DNA from: JBBRVP01 sp038246785
GTDB lineage: Bacteria; Actinomycetota; Actinomycetes; Jiangellales; Jiangellaceae
Assembly: GCA_038246785.1 (NCBI GenBank)
Contig: JBBRVP010000027.1
Location: forward strand, 1-45,075
DNA: 45,075 bases
Direction: 5' to 3'
Shown: positions 31,739 to 39,967 of the stretch, piece by piece
Layout: each line of letters starts with the position of its first letter
How positions within the stretch are numbered: position 1 is the stretch's first letter
Position numbers and translations under genes: made by a program
The notes under the pieces: model-generated
Databases searched by the model: none
The model's input: the letters and a program-made list of their open reading frames with translations, nothing else
What the model was told of the DNA's origin: nothing

Positions 31739-32371
31739 TCACGCCGTCCGGCGGGCCCGGCCGAGCGAGATGTACGTGAGCGGCGTCGGACGCTCGAGGT
31801 AGCACTCCTCCAGCTCCTCGACCTCGAGCTCGCTGCGGCGGACGACGTCGGCGATGGAGCGGTCGAGACGGCAGCCGCCGGCCAGCGGCCCGTACACCGG
31901 TTGCAGCCGGTCCTGCCAGCGTGCGACGCGGGCGTCCGGCGCGCGTCCGTGCTCGAAGAAGTGCAGCACGCCTCCCGGTCGGAGCACCCGGGCGACCTCG
32001 GCGAGCGCGGCCGCGGCGTCCGGGACGGTGCACAGCGTGAAAGAGGACAGCGCCGCGTCGAACCGGGCGTCGGGCAGCTCGAGCGCCTGGGCGTCCCGGC
32101 CGGCCCGATGCACCTCGACGCGGCCAGCAGCGATCCGGGCCTGCGCGCGGCTCCAGGCCACGTCGGAGGGCTCCACCGCCCACACCGCGCGGACCTGCGC
32201 CGGGTAGTGCGCCACGTTGAAGCCCGACCCGAATCCGATCTCGACCACGTCGCCGGCCAGCCCGACGACAGCCCGCTCGCGCAGGGCCCGGACCGCCTCG
32301 ATGTCGTTGCGCTCGACCAGGCGCGGCACGACGTGCTCTGTCCACCAGCCCATGACACCCACCGCACTCAC
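31739..32371 (-). CDS. class I SAM-dependent methyltransferase
   Basis: 210 residues from ATG 32371 (or ATG 32353). VVEIGFGSGFNVAHYP is the SAM-binding motif, VWAVEPSDVAW motif II, LSSFTLCTVPDAAAALAEVARVLRPGG motifs IV-V and FFEHGRAP the post-strand loop. UbiE/Methyltransf_11 type. Its start overlaps the stop of the Fpg/Nei gene (32368). Confidence 0.85.
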   Translation of the reverse strand: MSAVGVMGWWTEHVVPRLVERNDIEAVRALRERAVVGLAGDVVEIGFGSGFNVAHYPAQVRAVWAVEPSDVAWSRAQARIAAGRVEVHRAGRDAQALELPDARFDAALSSFTLCTVPDAAAALAEVARVLRPGGVLHFFEHGRAPDARVARWQDRLQPVYGPLAGGCRLDRSIADVVRRSELEVEELEECYLERPTPLTYISLGRARRTA

Positions 32372-33231
32372 TTCAGCAGCCGGGACAACCTCCGGTCGGC
32401 CAGCGGCTTGCCGCCGGTCTGGCAGGTCGGGCAGTACTGCAGCGCACGATCAGCGAAGGACACCTCCCGCACGGTGTCCCCGCACACCGGGCACGGAAGG
32501 CCGGCCCGCCCGTGCACGCGAAGCCCGAGCCTCTTCTCCCCCTTCAGCGCCGAGGCCTCCAGGCCGCTCGAGCGCTCGACCGCGTCGCGCAGCGTGCCGC
32601 CTATCGCGGCGTACAGCGTCGCGACCTCCGGCGCGGTCAGCGAGGCCGCTGGCTTGAACGGCGAGAGCCGCGCCACGTGGACCACCTCGTCTGAGTACGC
32701 GTTTCCGATGCCGGCGACGAGCGACTGGTCGCGCAGCACGCCCTTCACCTGGGCGCGGCCGGCTGCGGCCAGCAACTCGCCGAGCCGCTGCTCGGTGAAC
32801 TCGGCGGAGAGCGGGTCGACGCCGAGCCGGGCGATGCCGGGTACGTCGGCCGGGTTGCGCACGACGTAGACCGCCAGCCCCTTCTTGGTGCCCTGCTCGG
32901 TGAGGTCGAAGCCGGCGCCGGAGGCCAGGTGCAGCCGCAGCGCCAGCGGTCCCTTGCCGGGCCGCGGCGGAGCCGTCGGCTGGGTGTCCTTCCAGCGCAG
33001 CCAGCCGGCGCGGGCCAGGTGCACGACAAGATGCAGGCCGTCGACGTCGAGGTCGAGGAACTTGCCGCGCCGCTCGACGCCGGTCATCGCAAGCCCGGCG
33101 AGCGCGCTCACGGCAGGGTCGTACGTCTTCAGCACGCTGATCGCGGCGACGTCCACGCGCGCGACCGCGTCTCCCACCGCGCGCTCGCGCAGGAAACGGG
33201 CCAGCGACTCGACCTCCGGCAGCTCGGGCAC
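32368..33231 (-). CDS. formamidopyrimidine-DNA glycosylase / endonuclease VIII family
   Basis: The true start is GTG 33231, giving M-P-E-L-P-E-V-E with catalytic Pro2 and Glu3. RRGKFLDLDVDGLHLVVHLARAGWLRW includes the conserved Lys of the beta-hairpin. The H2TH region (QSLVAGIGNAYSDEVVHVARLSPFKPA) and a C-terminal zinc finger (C-P-V-C ... C-P-T-C) are intact. It excises oxidised bases. The open frame extends to 33294 but lacks a good reason for an earlier start. Confidence 0.9.
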   Translation of the reverse strand: MPELPEVESLARFLRERAVGDAVARVDVAAISVLKTYDPAVSALAGLAMTGVERRGKFLDLDVDGLHLVVHLARAGWLRWKDTQPTAPPRPGKGPLALRLHLASGAGFDLTEQGTKKGLAVYVVRNPADVPGIARLGVDPLSAEFTEQRLGELLAAAGRAQVKGVLRDQSLVAGIGNAYSDEVVHVARLSPFKPAASLTAPEVATLYAAIGGTLRDAVERSSGLEASALKGEKRLGLRVHGRAGLPCPVCGDTVREVSFADRALQYCPTCQTGGKPLADRRLSRLLK

Positions 33232-33319
33232 CCGCCGATCCTGCCCGTCTCGGCTGCCGCGGACCAGGGCGGCGTGGTCCATGAGCCTGCGCACCGCGCA
33301 GGCGCGGCGGGTGGACGGC

Positions 33320-34000
33320 TCAGAAGGCCGGTGCCAGCGGCAACGCCGCGGCGAGCCGGCGCAGGTAGTCCACGCGCGACACCTCGACGACGCCGAGGCT
33401 CACCAGGTGCGGCGTTGCCCACTGGACGTCGAGCAGCCGGCCGTCCGGACCGGCGCTGCGCAGCCGCTCGACGAGCGCCACGAGCGCCACCTTGGACGCG
33501 TCGCGGCCCCACGGCTGCACGACGTGGAACATCGACTCCCCGGCGAACAGCCCCCCGATCTCGACGCCGTACAGGCCGCCGGCCAGCGCCCCGTCGGACG
33601 TCCAGGCTTCCACCGAGTGCGCCCAGCCGAGCTGATGCAGCCGCCGGTACGCCTGCGCCACCGGTTCGTCGATCCAGCCGTGCGGCCGCGCCGCGTCGGC
33701 GCAGCCGCGCACCACCGCGTCGAATGCCGTGTCGGTGCGCACCTGAAAACGGCCGACCGCGCGGCGCAGCGATCGCGTGACGCGCAACCCGTGCAGGGGC
33801 AGCACGCCGCGCGGGTCCGGCGACCACCAGCCCAGGCGTCGACGGTCGAGCGGCATCGGGAACAGCCCGGCGGCGTACGCCCCGAGCAGGGTGCCCGGTT
33901 CGAGGTCCCCGCCCATGCCCACCAGGTCGTCCGCACCGTCCGGGACCGTGAAGGCGTACCGCGACGACGGCGGGAGCACGCGCGGAGGCACGTACGTCAT
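33320..34000 (-). CDS. aat: leucyl/phenylalanyl-tRNA--protein transferase
   Basis: 226 residues from ATG 34000 (MTYVPPRVLPPSSRY). GMGGDLEPGTLLGAYAAGLFPMP, WWSPDPRGVLPL, GCADAARPHGWIDEPVAQAYRRLH and GGLYGVEIGGLFAGESMFH are the Aat signature. It adds Leu or Phe to N-terminal Lys/Arg for ClpAP degradation. Divergent from the EcsC-like gene. Confidence 0.92.
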   Translation of the reverse strand: MTYVPPRVLPPSSRYAFTVPDGADDLVGMGGDLEPGTLLGAYAAGLFPMPLDRRRLGWWSPDPRGVLPLHGLRVTRSLRRAVGRFQVRTDTAFDAVVRGCADAARPHGWIDEPVAQAYRRLHQLGWAHSVEAWTSDGALAGGLYGVEIGGLFAGESMFHVVQPWGRDASKVALVALVERLRSAGPDGRLLDVQWATPHLVSLGVVEVSRVDYLRRLAAALPLAPAF

Positions 34001-34151
34001 CCTGCCGATCCCCGGCGCAGGTCCGGAGCCGGACCCGGCCACGCCTCGCTACCCCGGCCGCGCCGCCGGTGCCCCGGCCGCGGCAGGCGGAGTGTGGTCA
34101 CCGGGGGCCTGGGGCAGGCTAGGCACACCCCGACCAGGAGGTCCGCGCCCC

Positions 34152-34829
34152 ATGGGTGTCCGCTCGGCTGTGACACGCAGCGCCGTCGACAAGATGGCGC
34201 CGGGAGCCGCCGCGATCGGCGTACGCCAGCTTGTGCACCGCGCGATCGACGGGGTGACCGGCTTCCCCGGGGCGCGTGAGGTGGCCGCCAAGGCGCTGCG
34301 CGAGCGCGGGTCGGTGGACGCCGCCATCGCCGCGGTCATCGAGCAGCACTGGCGGCTCGCTGGGGCGCAGGGGTTCGTGACCGGGTTGGGCGGGCTGGCT
34401 GCGGCCGCCGTCCTGCTGCCAGCGAACATCGCCGGGCTGGGGATCCTGCAAGTACGCATGGTCGCCGCCATCGCCCACCTGCGCGGCTACGACCTCGGCC
34501 GCACCTCCGTCCGGTTGGCGGCCCTCGAGGCGGTCATCGGTGAGGAGGACCTGGAGCGGCTGGTCGAGGAGAAGAAGCTGCCCGGCCGCCCGCGGGACGT
34601 GGCCGCGATGGAGTCGGTCCCGGCCACCCTGCTCGACGACGTCTCCGGTCACGTCGGGCAGAACCTCGTCGGCCGGGTCACCGGCAAGCGGCTGGCGATC
34701 ACGGCCACCCGGCGCGTGCCGCTGCTCGGCGGGGGCGTCGGCGCCGTCGTCGATGGGCTCTCGACCCGGCAGGTCGGTCGCTACGCCGACCGGGAGTTCG
34801 GCCCGCGCCTGACCGTCGAGCGGGCCTAG
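34152..34829 (+). CDS. EcsC-like hypothetical protein (225 aa)
   Basis: ATG 34152, AGGAGG 10-15 bases before. The protein has an amphipathic helical N-terminus (VDKMAPGAAAIGVRQLVHRAIDGV), a central hydrophobic hairpin (GLGGLAAAAVLLPANIAGLGILQVRMVAAIA) and the R-x-x-x-I-x-E-E-D-L core, then GGGVGAVVDGLSTRQVGRYA. This resembles EcsC/DUF697-like membrane-associated proteins. Function unknown. Ends in TAG just before the IS21 remnant. Confidence 0.65.
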   Translation: MGVRSAVTRSAVDKMAPGAAAIGVRQLVHRAIDGVTGFPGAREVAAKALRERGSVDAAIAAVIEQHWRLAGAQGFVTGLGGLAAAAVLLPANIAGLGILQVRMVAAIAHLRGYDLGRTSVRLAALEAVIGEEDLERLVEEKKLPGRPRDVAAMESVPATLLDDVSGHVGQNLVGRVTGKRLAITATRRVPLLGGGVGAVVDGLSTRQVGRYADREFGPRLTVERA

Positions 34830-34836
34830 TCGTGGC

Positions 34837-35400
34837 CTAGTCGAGGCCCAGGTGCCGCGACACCACGGCGGTGAAGATCAACGCGTGCACCCGACGCCGA
34901 CGACCGGTCTCAGGGTCGTCCAGCAGCCCGAGCTGGGCGAAGTCGATCTGGCACTCCACCCCCGGCTCACCGTCGCTCACGCGCACCGTGGTCGAGCGTG
35001 CCCGGAAGCCACAGCGTTCGACGGCGAACCGGTGCAGGGTGCGGTACGGCACCTTCACTCCCTTGCGGGTGAGCAACTCCTCGATCTTCACGATCGACAG
35101 CGGCTCCTCGCCTTCCCCACCGGCAAGCCAGGCCCGGATCTGCTCCTCGTGGGCCAGCAGCACCTCCCACGAGGCGCCGTGCCCGTTCGGCCGCGCCGGC
35201 CGCACCGCGTCCACGACGAGGCCGACGACTTCGTCGGTGACCGCGTCCACCCCGGCGTCGCGGGTCAGACCAGCGACCTCGGCCGCGGCGAAGTACCGGC
35301 GTGCGGTCCTGCGGTCCACCCCCGCCCGCCCGGCCACCCGGACACGGAACCCATTGCGGAACAGTCCACGGTCAGGCCGGCCGTGTCTCGGGACTGTCCG
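34837..35400 (-). mobile_element. IS21-family transposase IstA, N-terminal remnant
   Basis: The minus frame (intact from about 35337, open further back to LFRNGFRVRVAGRAGVDRRTARRYF) carries the HTH start, EELLTRKGVKVPYRTLHRFAVERCGF and GEPGVECQIDFAQLG, whose Asp is the first catalytic residue of the IS21 DDE domain. VHALIFTAVVSRH is followed by LGLD and a stop where IstA normally continues. The rest of IstA, IstB and at least the right end are missing. Confidence 0.8.
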
Positions 35401-35438
35401 AGCGCTGCGCGGTCGGGGCGTCTACCCATAGACAAGAC

Positions 35439-35462
35439 ACACGGCCGGCGTGCCGGCCGTGT
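35439..35462. repeat. 24-base palindrome
   Basis: ACACGGCCGGC and GCCGGCCGTGT flank a GT. The half GGCCGGCCGTGTC recurs near 35376-35388. It lies beside the IS21 remnant and could be an insertion scar or terminator. Confidence 0.5.
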
Positions 35463-35591
35463 CCTCCCCCGCCCTGCCACGACCGTGCTACCGCTCGAAT
35501 CGAAGTGGCGAGGTTACTCACGGGAACCGTGCCTCGGCGGGGGATGGTGATGCGGTAGCAGAGCACCGAGCAGTGGTTCGGTTGGATGAGG
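35463..35591. other. short spacer with 9-base inverted repeat
   Basis: TGCTACCGC (35486-35494) and GCGGTAGCA (35552-35560) form an inverted pair 57 bases apart. No gene is seen. It lies downstream of the isomerase stop and may be terminator DNA or the end of a mobile element. Confidence 0.35.
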
Positions 35592-36902
35592 TCATTCTGT
35601 GGCGGGCGACGACAGCCGCGACGGGTCGCCAGTGAGGGCTAGCGTCATGAACGGTGTCGGCGGGACGCTCGGGACGGTGTAGGCGCCGACGCAGTGGTAG
35701 ACGTCGGGGCGCCCGGGCCACACGGTGCCGGAGGGCCTGAGGTCGGTGTCGAGTTCGTTGACCCAGGTGCCTTGATCGTCGATGAACCGCGTCGCGTGGT
35801 CCCACAGGGCGCGGTACCAGCCCTCCCAGCGAGTGTCTCCGAAGGCGGTGTCGATGGCAGCGCAGGCCTGGATGCCCTCGCAGATCGGCCAATGCAGCCG
35901 CAGCCTCGAGACCGGGCGGCGGTCCCAGGCGACGGTGTAGACCAGGCCCTCCAGACCGTCGGCACCCCAGCCGCCAAGTGCCGATTGGGTTAGTGCTTGC
36001 GCCGCTTCCAGGAGCCATGGGCTGTGGGCGACCGTCGGCGACGCGTCGAGGTTGACGAGGAACCTTGCCCACTCGAGCAAGTGGCCGTAGGTGGCCCCGT
36101 AGGGGCGGAACGGGTGGTCGGGCGCGTCGGCGTTGTAGCCGAGATCGACCTGCCACCGGCCGTCGAAGTGCTCGGGCACGAGCCACGCCTGGGCGCGGGC
36201 CCCGACGTTGATGATCCGGTTGGCCATCCCGTAGGCCCGGTCGTGCCAGACCCGGTCACCGGTGACGTCCCCCATGGCGAGAAACGCCTCGACGCCGTGC
36301 ATCGTCGCGTTGGCTCCGCGATAGTCCTCGACGTCACTCCAGTCTGCCGCGAAAGACTCGCGCAGCATGCCCTCTTCGGCCTCCCACAGATGGGTGTTGA
36401 CGACCTCGGCCACCTGGTTGAGCAACGCGGCGGCGTCTGGGTGGCCGGCAGCGAGCGCCGAGGAGGCGGCCAGGCCGACGTGGACATGGTCATACGTCAG
36501 CTTCCGGCCCGTCGGGGCGCCGAGGGCGCTGACGAACCCCCCGCGGTGGTTGTCGGTGAAGACCCCTCTCAGCGATTGCACGCCGTGGTCGAAGAGCCGC
36601 CCCGCGCCGGGGACGCCGCGCAGGTGGGCGATCGAGGCCATGTGCGTCATTCGGGCGGTGAGGTAGAGCTCGACGTCTCGACCTGGCTGTGGTGTGCCAT
36701 CCTCGGCCGGGTAGTAGAAGCCGCCCTCGGGGCGCACTGTCCGCAGGGAGAACCGCACCAACTTGCGCAACTGGTCGTCCAACCAGGCGAGGTGGGCCGG
36801 GCGCTCGGCCCAGCGTCCACCGGGGACGGGCTCGCCAGGGCGGGCGGGGAGCGGCAGGGGGGAGGCTGCGCCGGTGCCCGTTGCCGGCCTCTGTGTCGTC
36901 AT
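35592..36902 (-). CDS. AGE-family aldose-ketose isomerase, YihS-like
   Basis: 436 residues from ATG 36902, overlapping the kinase stop (ATGA). The (alpha/alpha)6 barrel motifs match YihS: LYLTARMTHM, DHGVQSLRGVF, DYRGANATMHGVEAFL, VPEHFDGRWQVDLGYN, GATYGHLLEWARF, GLVYTVAWD, LHWPICEGIQA and PDVYHCVGAY. YihS isomerises sulfoquinovose to sulfofructose in E. coli; close relatives act on mannose, glucose or lyxose. Catalytic His and Arg positions (TARM, NATMH, HLLEW) are conserved, so the enzyme should be active. Residues deciding sulfonate versus hydroxyl recognition cannot be judged here. Confidence 0.85.
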   Translation of the reverse strand: MTTQRPATGTGAASPLPLPARPGEPVPGGRWAERPAHLAWLDDQLRKLVRFSLRTVRPEGGFYYPAEDGTPQPGRDVELYLTARMTHMASIAHLRGVPGAGRLFDHGVQSLRGVFTDNHRGGFVSALGAPTGRKLTYDHVHVGLAASSALAAGHPDAAALLNQVAEVVNTHLWEAEEGMLRESFAADWSDVEDYRGANATMHGVEAFLAMGDVTGDRVWHDRAYGMANRIINVGARAQAWLVPEHFDGRWQVDLGYNADAPDHPFRPYGATYGHLLEWARFLVNLDASPTVAHSPWLLEAAQALTQSALGGWGADGLEGLVYTVAWDRRPVSRLRLHWPICEGIQACAAIDTAFGDTRWEGWYRALWDHATRFIDDQGTWVNELDTDLRPSGTVWPGRPDVYHCVGAYTVPSVPPTPFMTLALTGDPSRLSSPATE

Positions 36903-37519
36903 TGGCTTCCTCGTTCGGCTGCTGCGCGGTGGTTTGCGGGCCGAGCGTCGCCGAGACTCAGCGCTGTGATGATCCGCAAGGCGATGGCCTCGGGTTCGTC
37001 CTGGCCCGGGACGACGAGGACCCCCGCCGGCCAGGTCGTGTCTTCTCCCCAGTCCCGTTCCGGGGCGCTCCTCCTCGCGGGCCGCGGTGTGTGGTCCCGC
37101 TCGGCGCCTCGGGCGGCGGTGCGCGCCGCGCGTGTCTCCTCAGTGGTGTCCACGAGGACCGTGTGTAGCACTCCAGGGGCGATGGCCTCGGCGAGCCGGC
37201 GCATGGCGGCGGGGTCGTTCAGTTCGGCGGTGAAGGGCGCCACGAGGATGGTGGGAACGCCGAGCCGAGCGTTGTCGCGGCCGATCGCTGTGAGACATGC
37301 GTATCGCGCTTCGCGGACCGGACCCTGCAGGCGGGGCGCGTCGAGGTCGAAGGGGACGCCGGCCGCGATCGCGACCTGCTCCATCAGCGGGTTGGTGGCG
37401 CTGTCCTGATCGACGAGGGCCCAGCCGAGCAGGGAGGCGAGAGCCGCCCCGACCACCGACTTGCCACTGCCCGGTGGGCCGGCGCAGCAGATGACGGGCG
37501 CCCCGGGCACCTCAGTCAC
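36899..37519 (-). CDS. P-loop small-molecule kinase (AAA_33-like)
   Basis: GTG 37519 overlaps the stop of a broken upstream frame (GTGA). ICCAGPPGSGKSVVGAALASL is Walker A; VDQDSATNPLMEQ, LVDTTEETRAARTAARGAERD (lid with arginines) and the following WPAGVLVVPGQDEPEAIALRI fit gluconate-kinase or AAA_33 folds. It could phosphorylate a sugar or sugar acid of the locus. The next gene is the isomerase, in overlap. Confidence 0.75.
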   Translation of the reverse strand: MTEVPGAPVICCAGPPGSGKSVVGAALASLLGWALVDQDSATNPLMEQVAIAAGVPFDLDAPRLQGPVREARYACLTAIGRDNARLGVPTILVAPFTAELNDPAAMRRLAEAIAPGVLHTVLVDTTEETRAARTAARGAERDHTPRPARRSAPERDWGEDTTWPAGVLVVPGQDEPEAIALRIITALSLGDARPANHRAAAERGSQ

Positions 37520-37720
37520 CGAACGACGCGTACCAGTCCGGGCCCACGGTGCTCGCCGCGCCGGCCGGCGAGGCTGGCGTCCAGGAACGGGTGGCCCCGG
37601 TGGAAGGGGATCTGGTAGATCTCGGGATGGTCGATCGCGGCGGTTCGGATGAAGCCAGCGGAGTCGCTGATCCGCTGCGTCCGCCGCAGTTACCCCAGCC
37701 TGGCCACATCAGTGCAAGGC
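37516..37720 (-). pseudogene. broken 5' partner of the kinase-isomerase operon
   Basis: The frame RISDSAGFIRTAAIDHPEIY, QIPFHRGHPFLDASLAGRR ends at TGA 37516-37518 overlapping the kinase start, the spacing of a real coupled gene. Upstream, that frame meets TAA near 37692; a protein-like stretch HNPTQTREGLALMWPGWG lies in another frame, ahead of it. A possible original start, ATG with AGGAGG, is near 37760. The protein family is not recognised. Confidence 0.5.
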
Positions 37721-37869
37721 CCTCCCGGGTCTGGGTGGGGTTGTGCTAGGGCGGGCGTCGGGCATCTCGTCGGCCCTCCTGGATCGGCGTCTCTGCTGAC
37801 AGCTTCTCGGAGCCTCGCGACATGGTGGTCTGTCAGGAGTCCCAGGGTCGCGAATCGTCCGGCCGGCCA
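37721..37869. other. divergent control region
   Basis: No gene. It separates the minus-strand isomerase operon from the plus-strand catabolic operon; the operator described next is at its right edge. Confidence 0.4.
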
Positions 37870-37899
37870 TTGACATCGTTGTCATCGTGGTTCTACGTT
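37870..37899 (+). promoter_or_regulatory. sigma70-type promoter overlapping a LacI-family operator
   Basis: TTGACA (37870-37875) is followed by an 18-base spacer and TACGTT (37894-37899), a plausible -35/-10. TGACATCGTTGTCA (37871-37884) is an inverted repeat TGACA-N4-TGTCA with a central CG, the form of actinobacterial LacI-type operators. It overlaps the -35, so the LacI protein at 38963 could repress by blocking polymerase. It is ~77 bases before the PfkB start. Confidence 0.6.
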
Positions 37900-37976
37900 A
37901 CCGCGTAGCCCCGAGCGGCAAGGGTCCGGCCCATCGAAGGTGCCGCCGCCGGGCATTGGATGGCAGGAGATCACGC

Positions 37977-38966
37977 GTGCTGGTCGTGGTGACGCCCAAC
38001 ACGTGCACCGACGTCACCACCTGGGTGTCGACGCTGGCCCCGGGGTCGGTGATCCGTGCGCCGCGAACAGCGATCTCCGCTGGCGGCAAGGGCGTCAACG
38101 TGTGCCGGGTCCTTCGCCGGTTCGGCCACACCCCCACCCTCGTCGGACTGACATCGGCGGAGGACGACTGGCTGAGCCGCCTGCTGCGCGCCGAGGGGTG
38201 CGCCTTCCGCCCGGTCCCGCATTCGGGGCTGGGCCGGATCGCCCAGATCACCCTCGAGGACAGCGGCCGGGTGACCGTGATCAATGGGGCAGGCCCGCGG
38301 ATGACCCCAAAGCTGTGGGCCGACACCCTCGATGCCGTGTCCGCCGTGCTCGACGCCGCCCCCGCCGGAGACCAGCACCCGGTGGCCTGCTCGGGGTCAC
38401 TGCCCCCACACACCCCGCTCGACGGCTATGGCCAGATCGTGGACCTCGCCCACCGGAAAGGTCGGCTCGCGATCGTCGACGCGGCACCACCGGTCCTCGG
38501 TGGCGCACTCGATCATGAGCCCGACCTGGTCTCGCCAAACCTGGCAGAGGCTGAGGGCCTGCTGTCCGGACGCGCCGACGAGAGTGTCGACGAGGACGGT
38601 TCCGACGTCCCGGAGCGCTGCCTGGAGGGCAGCCGGGCGCTCTTCGAGCGCGGCGCCCGGCGCGCCGTTGTCACGGGGGGCGCGGCCGGGGCGGCCCTGA
38701 CGACCGCCGACGGCGGCCGCTGGTTCCCCTCGCCGCAGGTCACGGTCGGCAGCCCGATCGGCGCCGGGGACTCCTTTGTGGGCGGCTGGGCCCACGCGAT
38801 GTCCATCGGCGCCTCCGACGACGAGGCGATGCGCCTGGCCGTCGCGGTGGCTGCCGCCTCCTGCGAGACCGACTCGGCGGGCGCCTTCGACCCCCAACGG
38901 ATCCCCTCGCTGCTCTCGACGATCGAGGCCGCCACCGCGGTCGCCTCGGACGGCGGGGCGCGATGA
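37977..38966 (+). CDS. PfkB-family 1-phosphofructokinase-like sugar kinase
   Basis: Start GTG 37977 with AGGAGA eight bases before; the longer frame to 37887 is rejected. 329 residues. SAGGKGVNVCRVLRRFG is the PfkB N-terminal glycine motif, SGSLPPHTP, SPNLAEAEGLL, and the catalytic G262-A-G-D265 in SPIGAGDSFVGGWAHAM. FruK/LacC/YihV members phosphorylate C1 of a fructose-type phosphate or sulfofructose. Here it is first in the operon and faces an aldolase that needs a 1-phosphate. Confidence 0.88.
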   Translation: MLVVVTPNTCTDVTTWVSTLAPGSVIRAPRTAISAGGKGVNVCRVLRRFGHTPTLVGLTSAEDDWLSRLLRAEGCAFRPVPHSGLGRIAQITLEDSGRVTVINGAGPRMTPKLWADTLDAVSAVLDAAPAGDQHPVACSGSLPPHTPLDGYGQIVDLAHRKGRLAIVDAAPPVLGGALDHEPDLVSPNLAEAEGLLSGRADESVDEDGSDVPERCLEGSRALFERGARRAVVTGGAAGAALTTADGGRWFPSPQVTVGSPIGAGDSFVGGWAHAMSIGASDDEAMRLAVAVAAASCETDSAGAFDPQRIPSLLSTIEAATAVASDGGAR

Positions 38967-39967
38967 GTGCCACCATCCACGATGTCGCCCGCGAAGCTGA
39001 CGTCTCCATCAAGACCGTCTCCCGCGTCATCAACGGAGGGCAGGGCGTTGCCCCGGTGACGGTGCGCCTGGTCCGCGAGGCGGTCGCCGCACTCGACTAC
39101 CACCCGAACCAGTTCGCCCGCTCCCTGCGGAGCGGCGCGTCCGACACCATCGGGGTCATCGTCGACTCCCTCGCCGACCCCTTCTCCGCCACCATCATCT
39201 CGGTCGCCGAGAGACGGGCGATGGCCGAGGGCCTGGACATCTTCGTCGCCTCCACCGGTGCGGATGCGACCCGCGCGGCGAGCCAGATTGCCCGGTTCGT
39301 CCGCCGCCGCGTCCGTGGCCTGCTCGTGATGCCCTACGGAGACTGCGTCTCGGCCGTTCCCGCCGGCACCGCGGCCGTCCTCATCGACCGCAGGAGCGGA
39401 TTCGACACATTCGACTCCGTCACCGTGGCCAACGAGGCCAGCACCCGCGACGGCGTCGGACACCTGCTGGCCCACGGGCACCGACGAGTCGGCTTTCTGG
39501 GGCCGGCGCCGGGCTTCCAGACCGTCCGGGGCAGGATCCGGGGTTACCGGCGAGCCCTCGCCGCCGCCGGGATGGTGGTCGACGAGCGACTGATCGCAGC
39601 GGCCTGGGGTGCCCCAGCCGCCGAACTGGCAGCCGGCCGGCTGCTCGCCCTCGACGAGCCGCCGACGGCGATCTTCGCAGCCACGCCGATGGCCGGTCAG
39701 GGCGCGTTCGCGGCCATGCGGGCAGCCGGCCGCACGGACATCGCCCTCCTGGTGTTCGGCGACTTCCCGATGGCCGACCTGCTCACTCCGGCCATCACCG
39801 TCATCGACCAAGACCCCGCGGGCCACGCCGAGGCCGCCATGGACCGCCTGTTCGCCCGGATTGCCGGCGACGACAGCCCTCCGCTCCACCAGGTGGTTCC
39901 CACCCGGCTCATCGTGCGCGGCTCCGCCGAGATCGCGCCAGCCGGTCGCGCCAGGAGCAGGGCATGA
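38963..39967 (+). CDS. LacI-family transcriptional regulator
   Basis: 334 residues, ATG 38963 in the PfkB stop. HTH at residues 4-24 (IHDVAREADVSIKTVSRVING) with hinge YHPNQFARSLRSG, then the periplasmic-binding-like core (IGVIVDSLADPFSATI, GLLVMPYGD, AAVLIDRRSG, HRRVGFLG). It probably senses the transported sugar or a phosphorylated intermediate and binds the operator at 37871-37884. Confidence 0.92.
   Translation: MSATIHDVAREADVSIKTVSRVINGGQGVAPVTVRLVREAVAALDYHPNQFARSLRSGASDTIGVIVDSLADPFSATIISVAERRAMAEGLDIFVASTGADATRAASQIARFVRRRVRGLLVMPYGDCVSAVPAGTAAVLIDRRSGFDTFDSVTVANEASTRDGVGHLLAHGHRRVGFLGPAPGFQTVRGRIRGYRRALAAAGMVVDERLIAAAWGAPAAELAAGRLLALDEPPTAIFAATPMAGQGAFAAMRAAGRTDIALLVFGDFPMADLLTPAITVIDQDPAGHAEAAMDRLFARIAGDDSPPLHQVVPTRLIVRGSAEIAPAGRARSRA

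Noticed and set aside
37740..37765. An ATG with AGGAGG near 37760 starting an 18-codon leader peptide.
   Set aside because: The peptide has no regulatory signature; it is better seen as the possible start of the broken gene.
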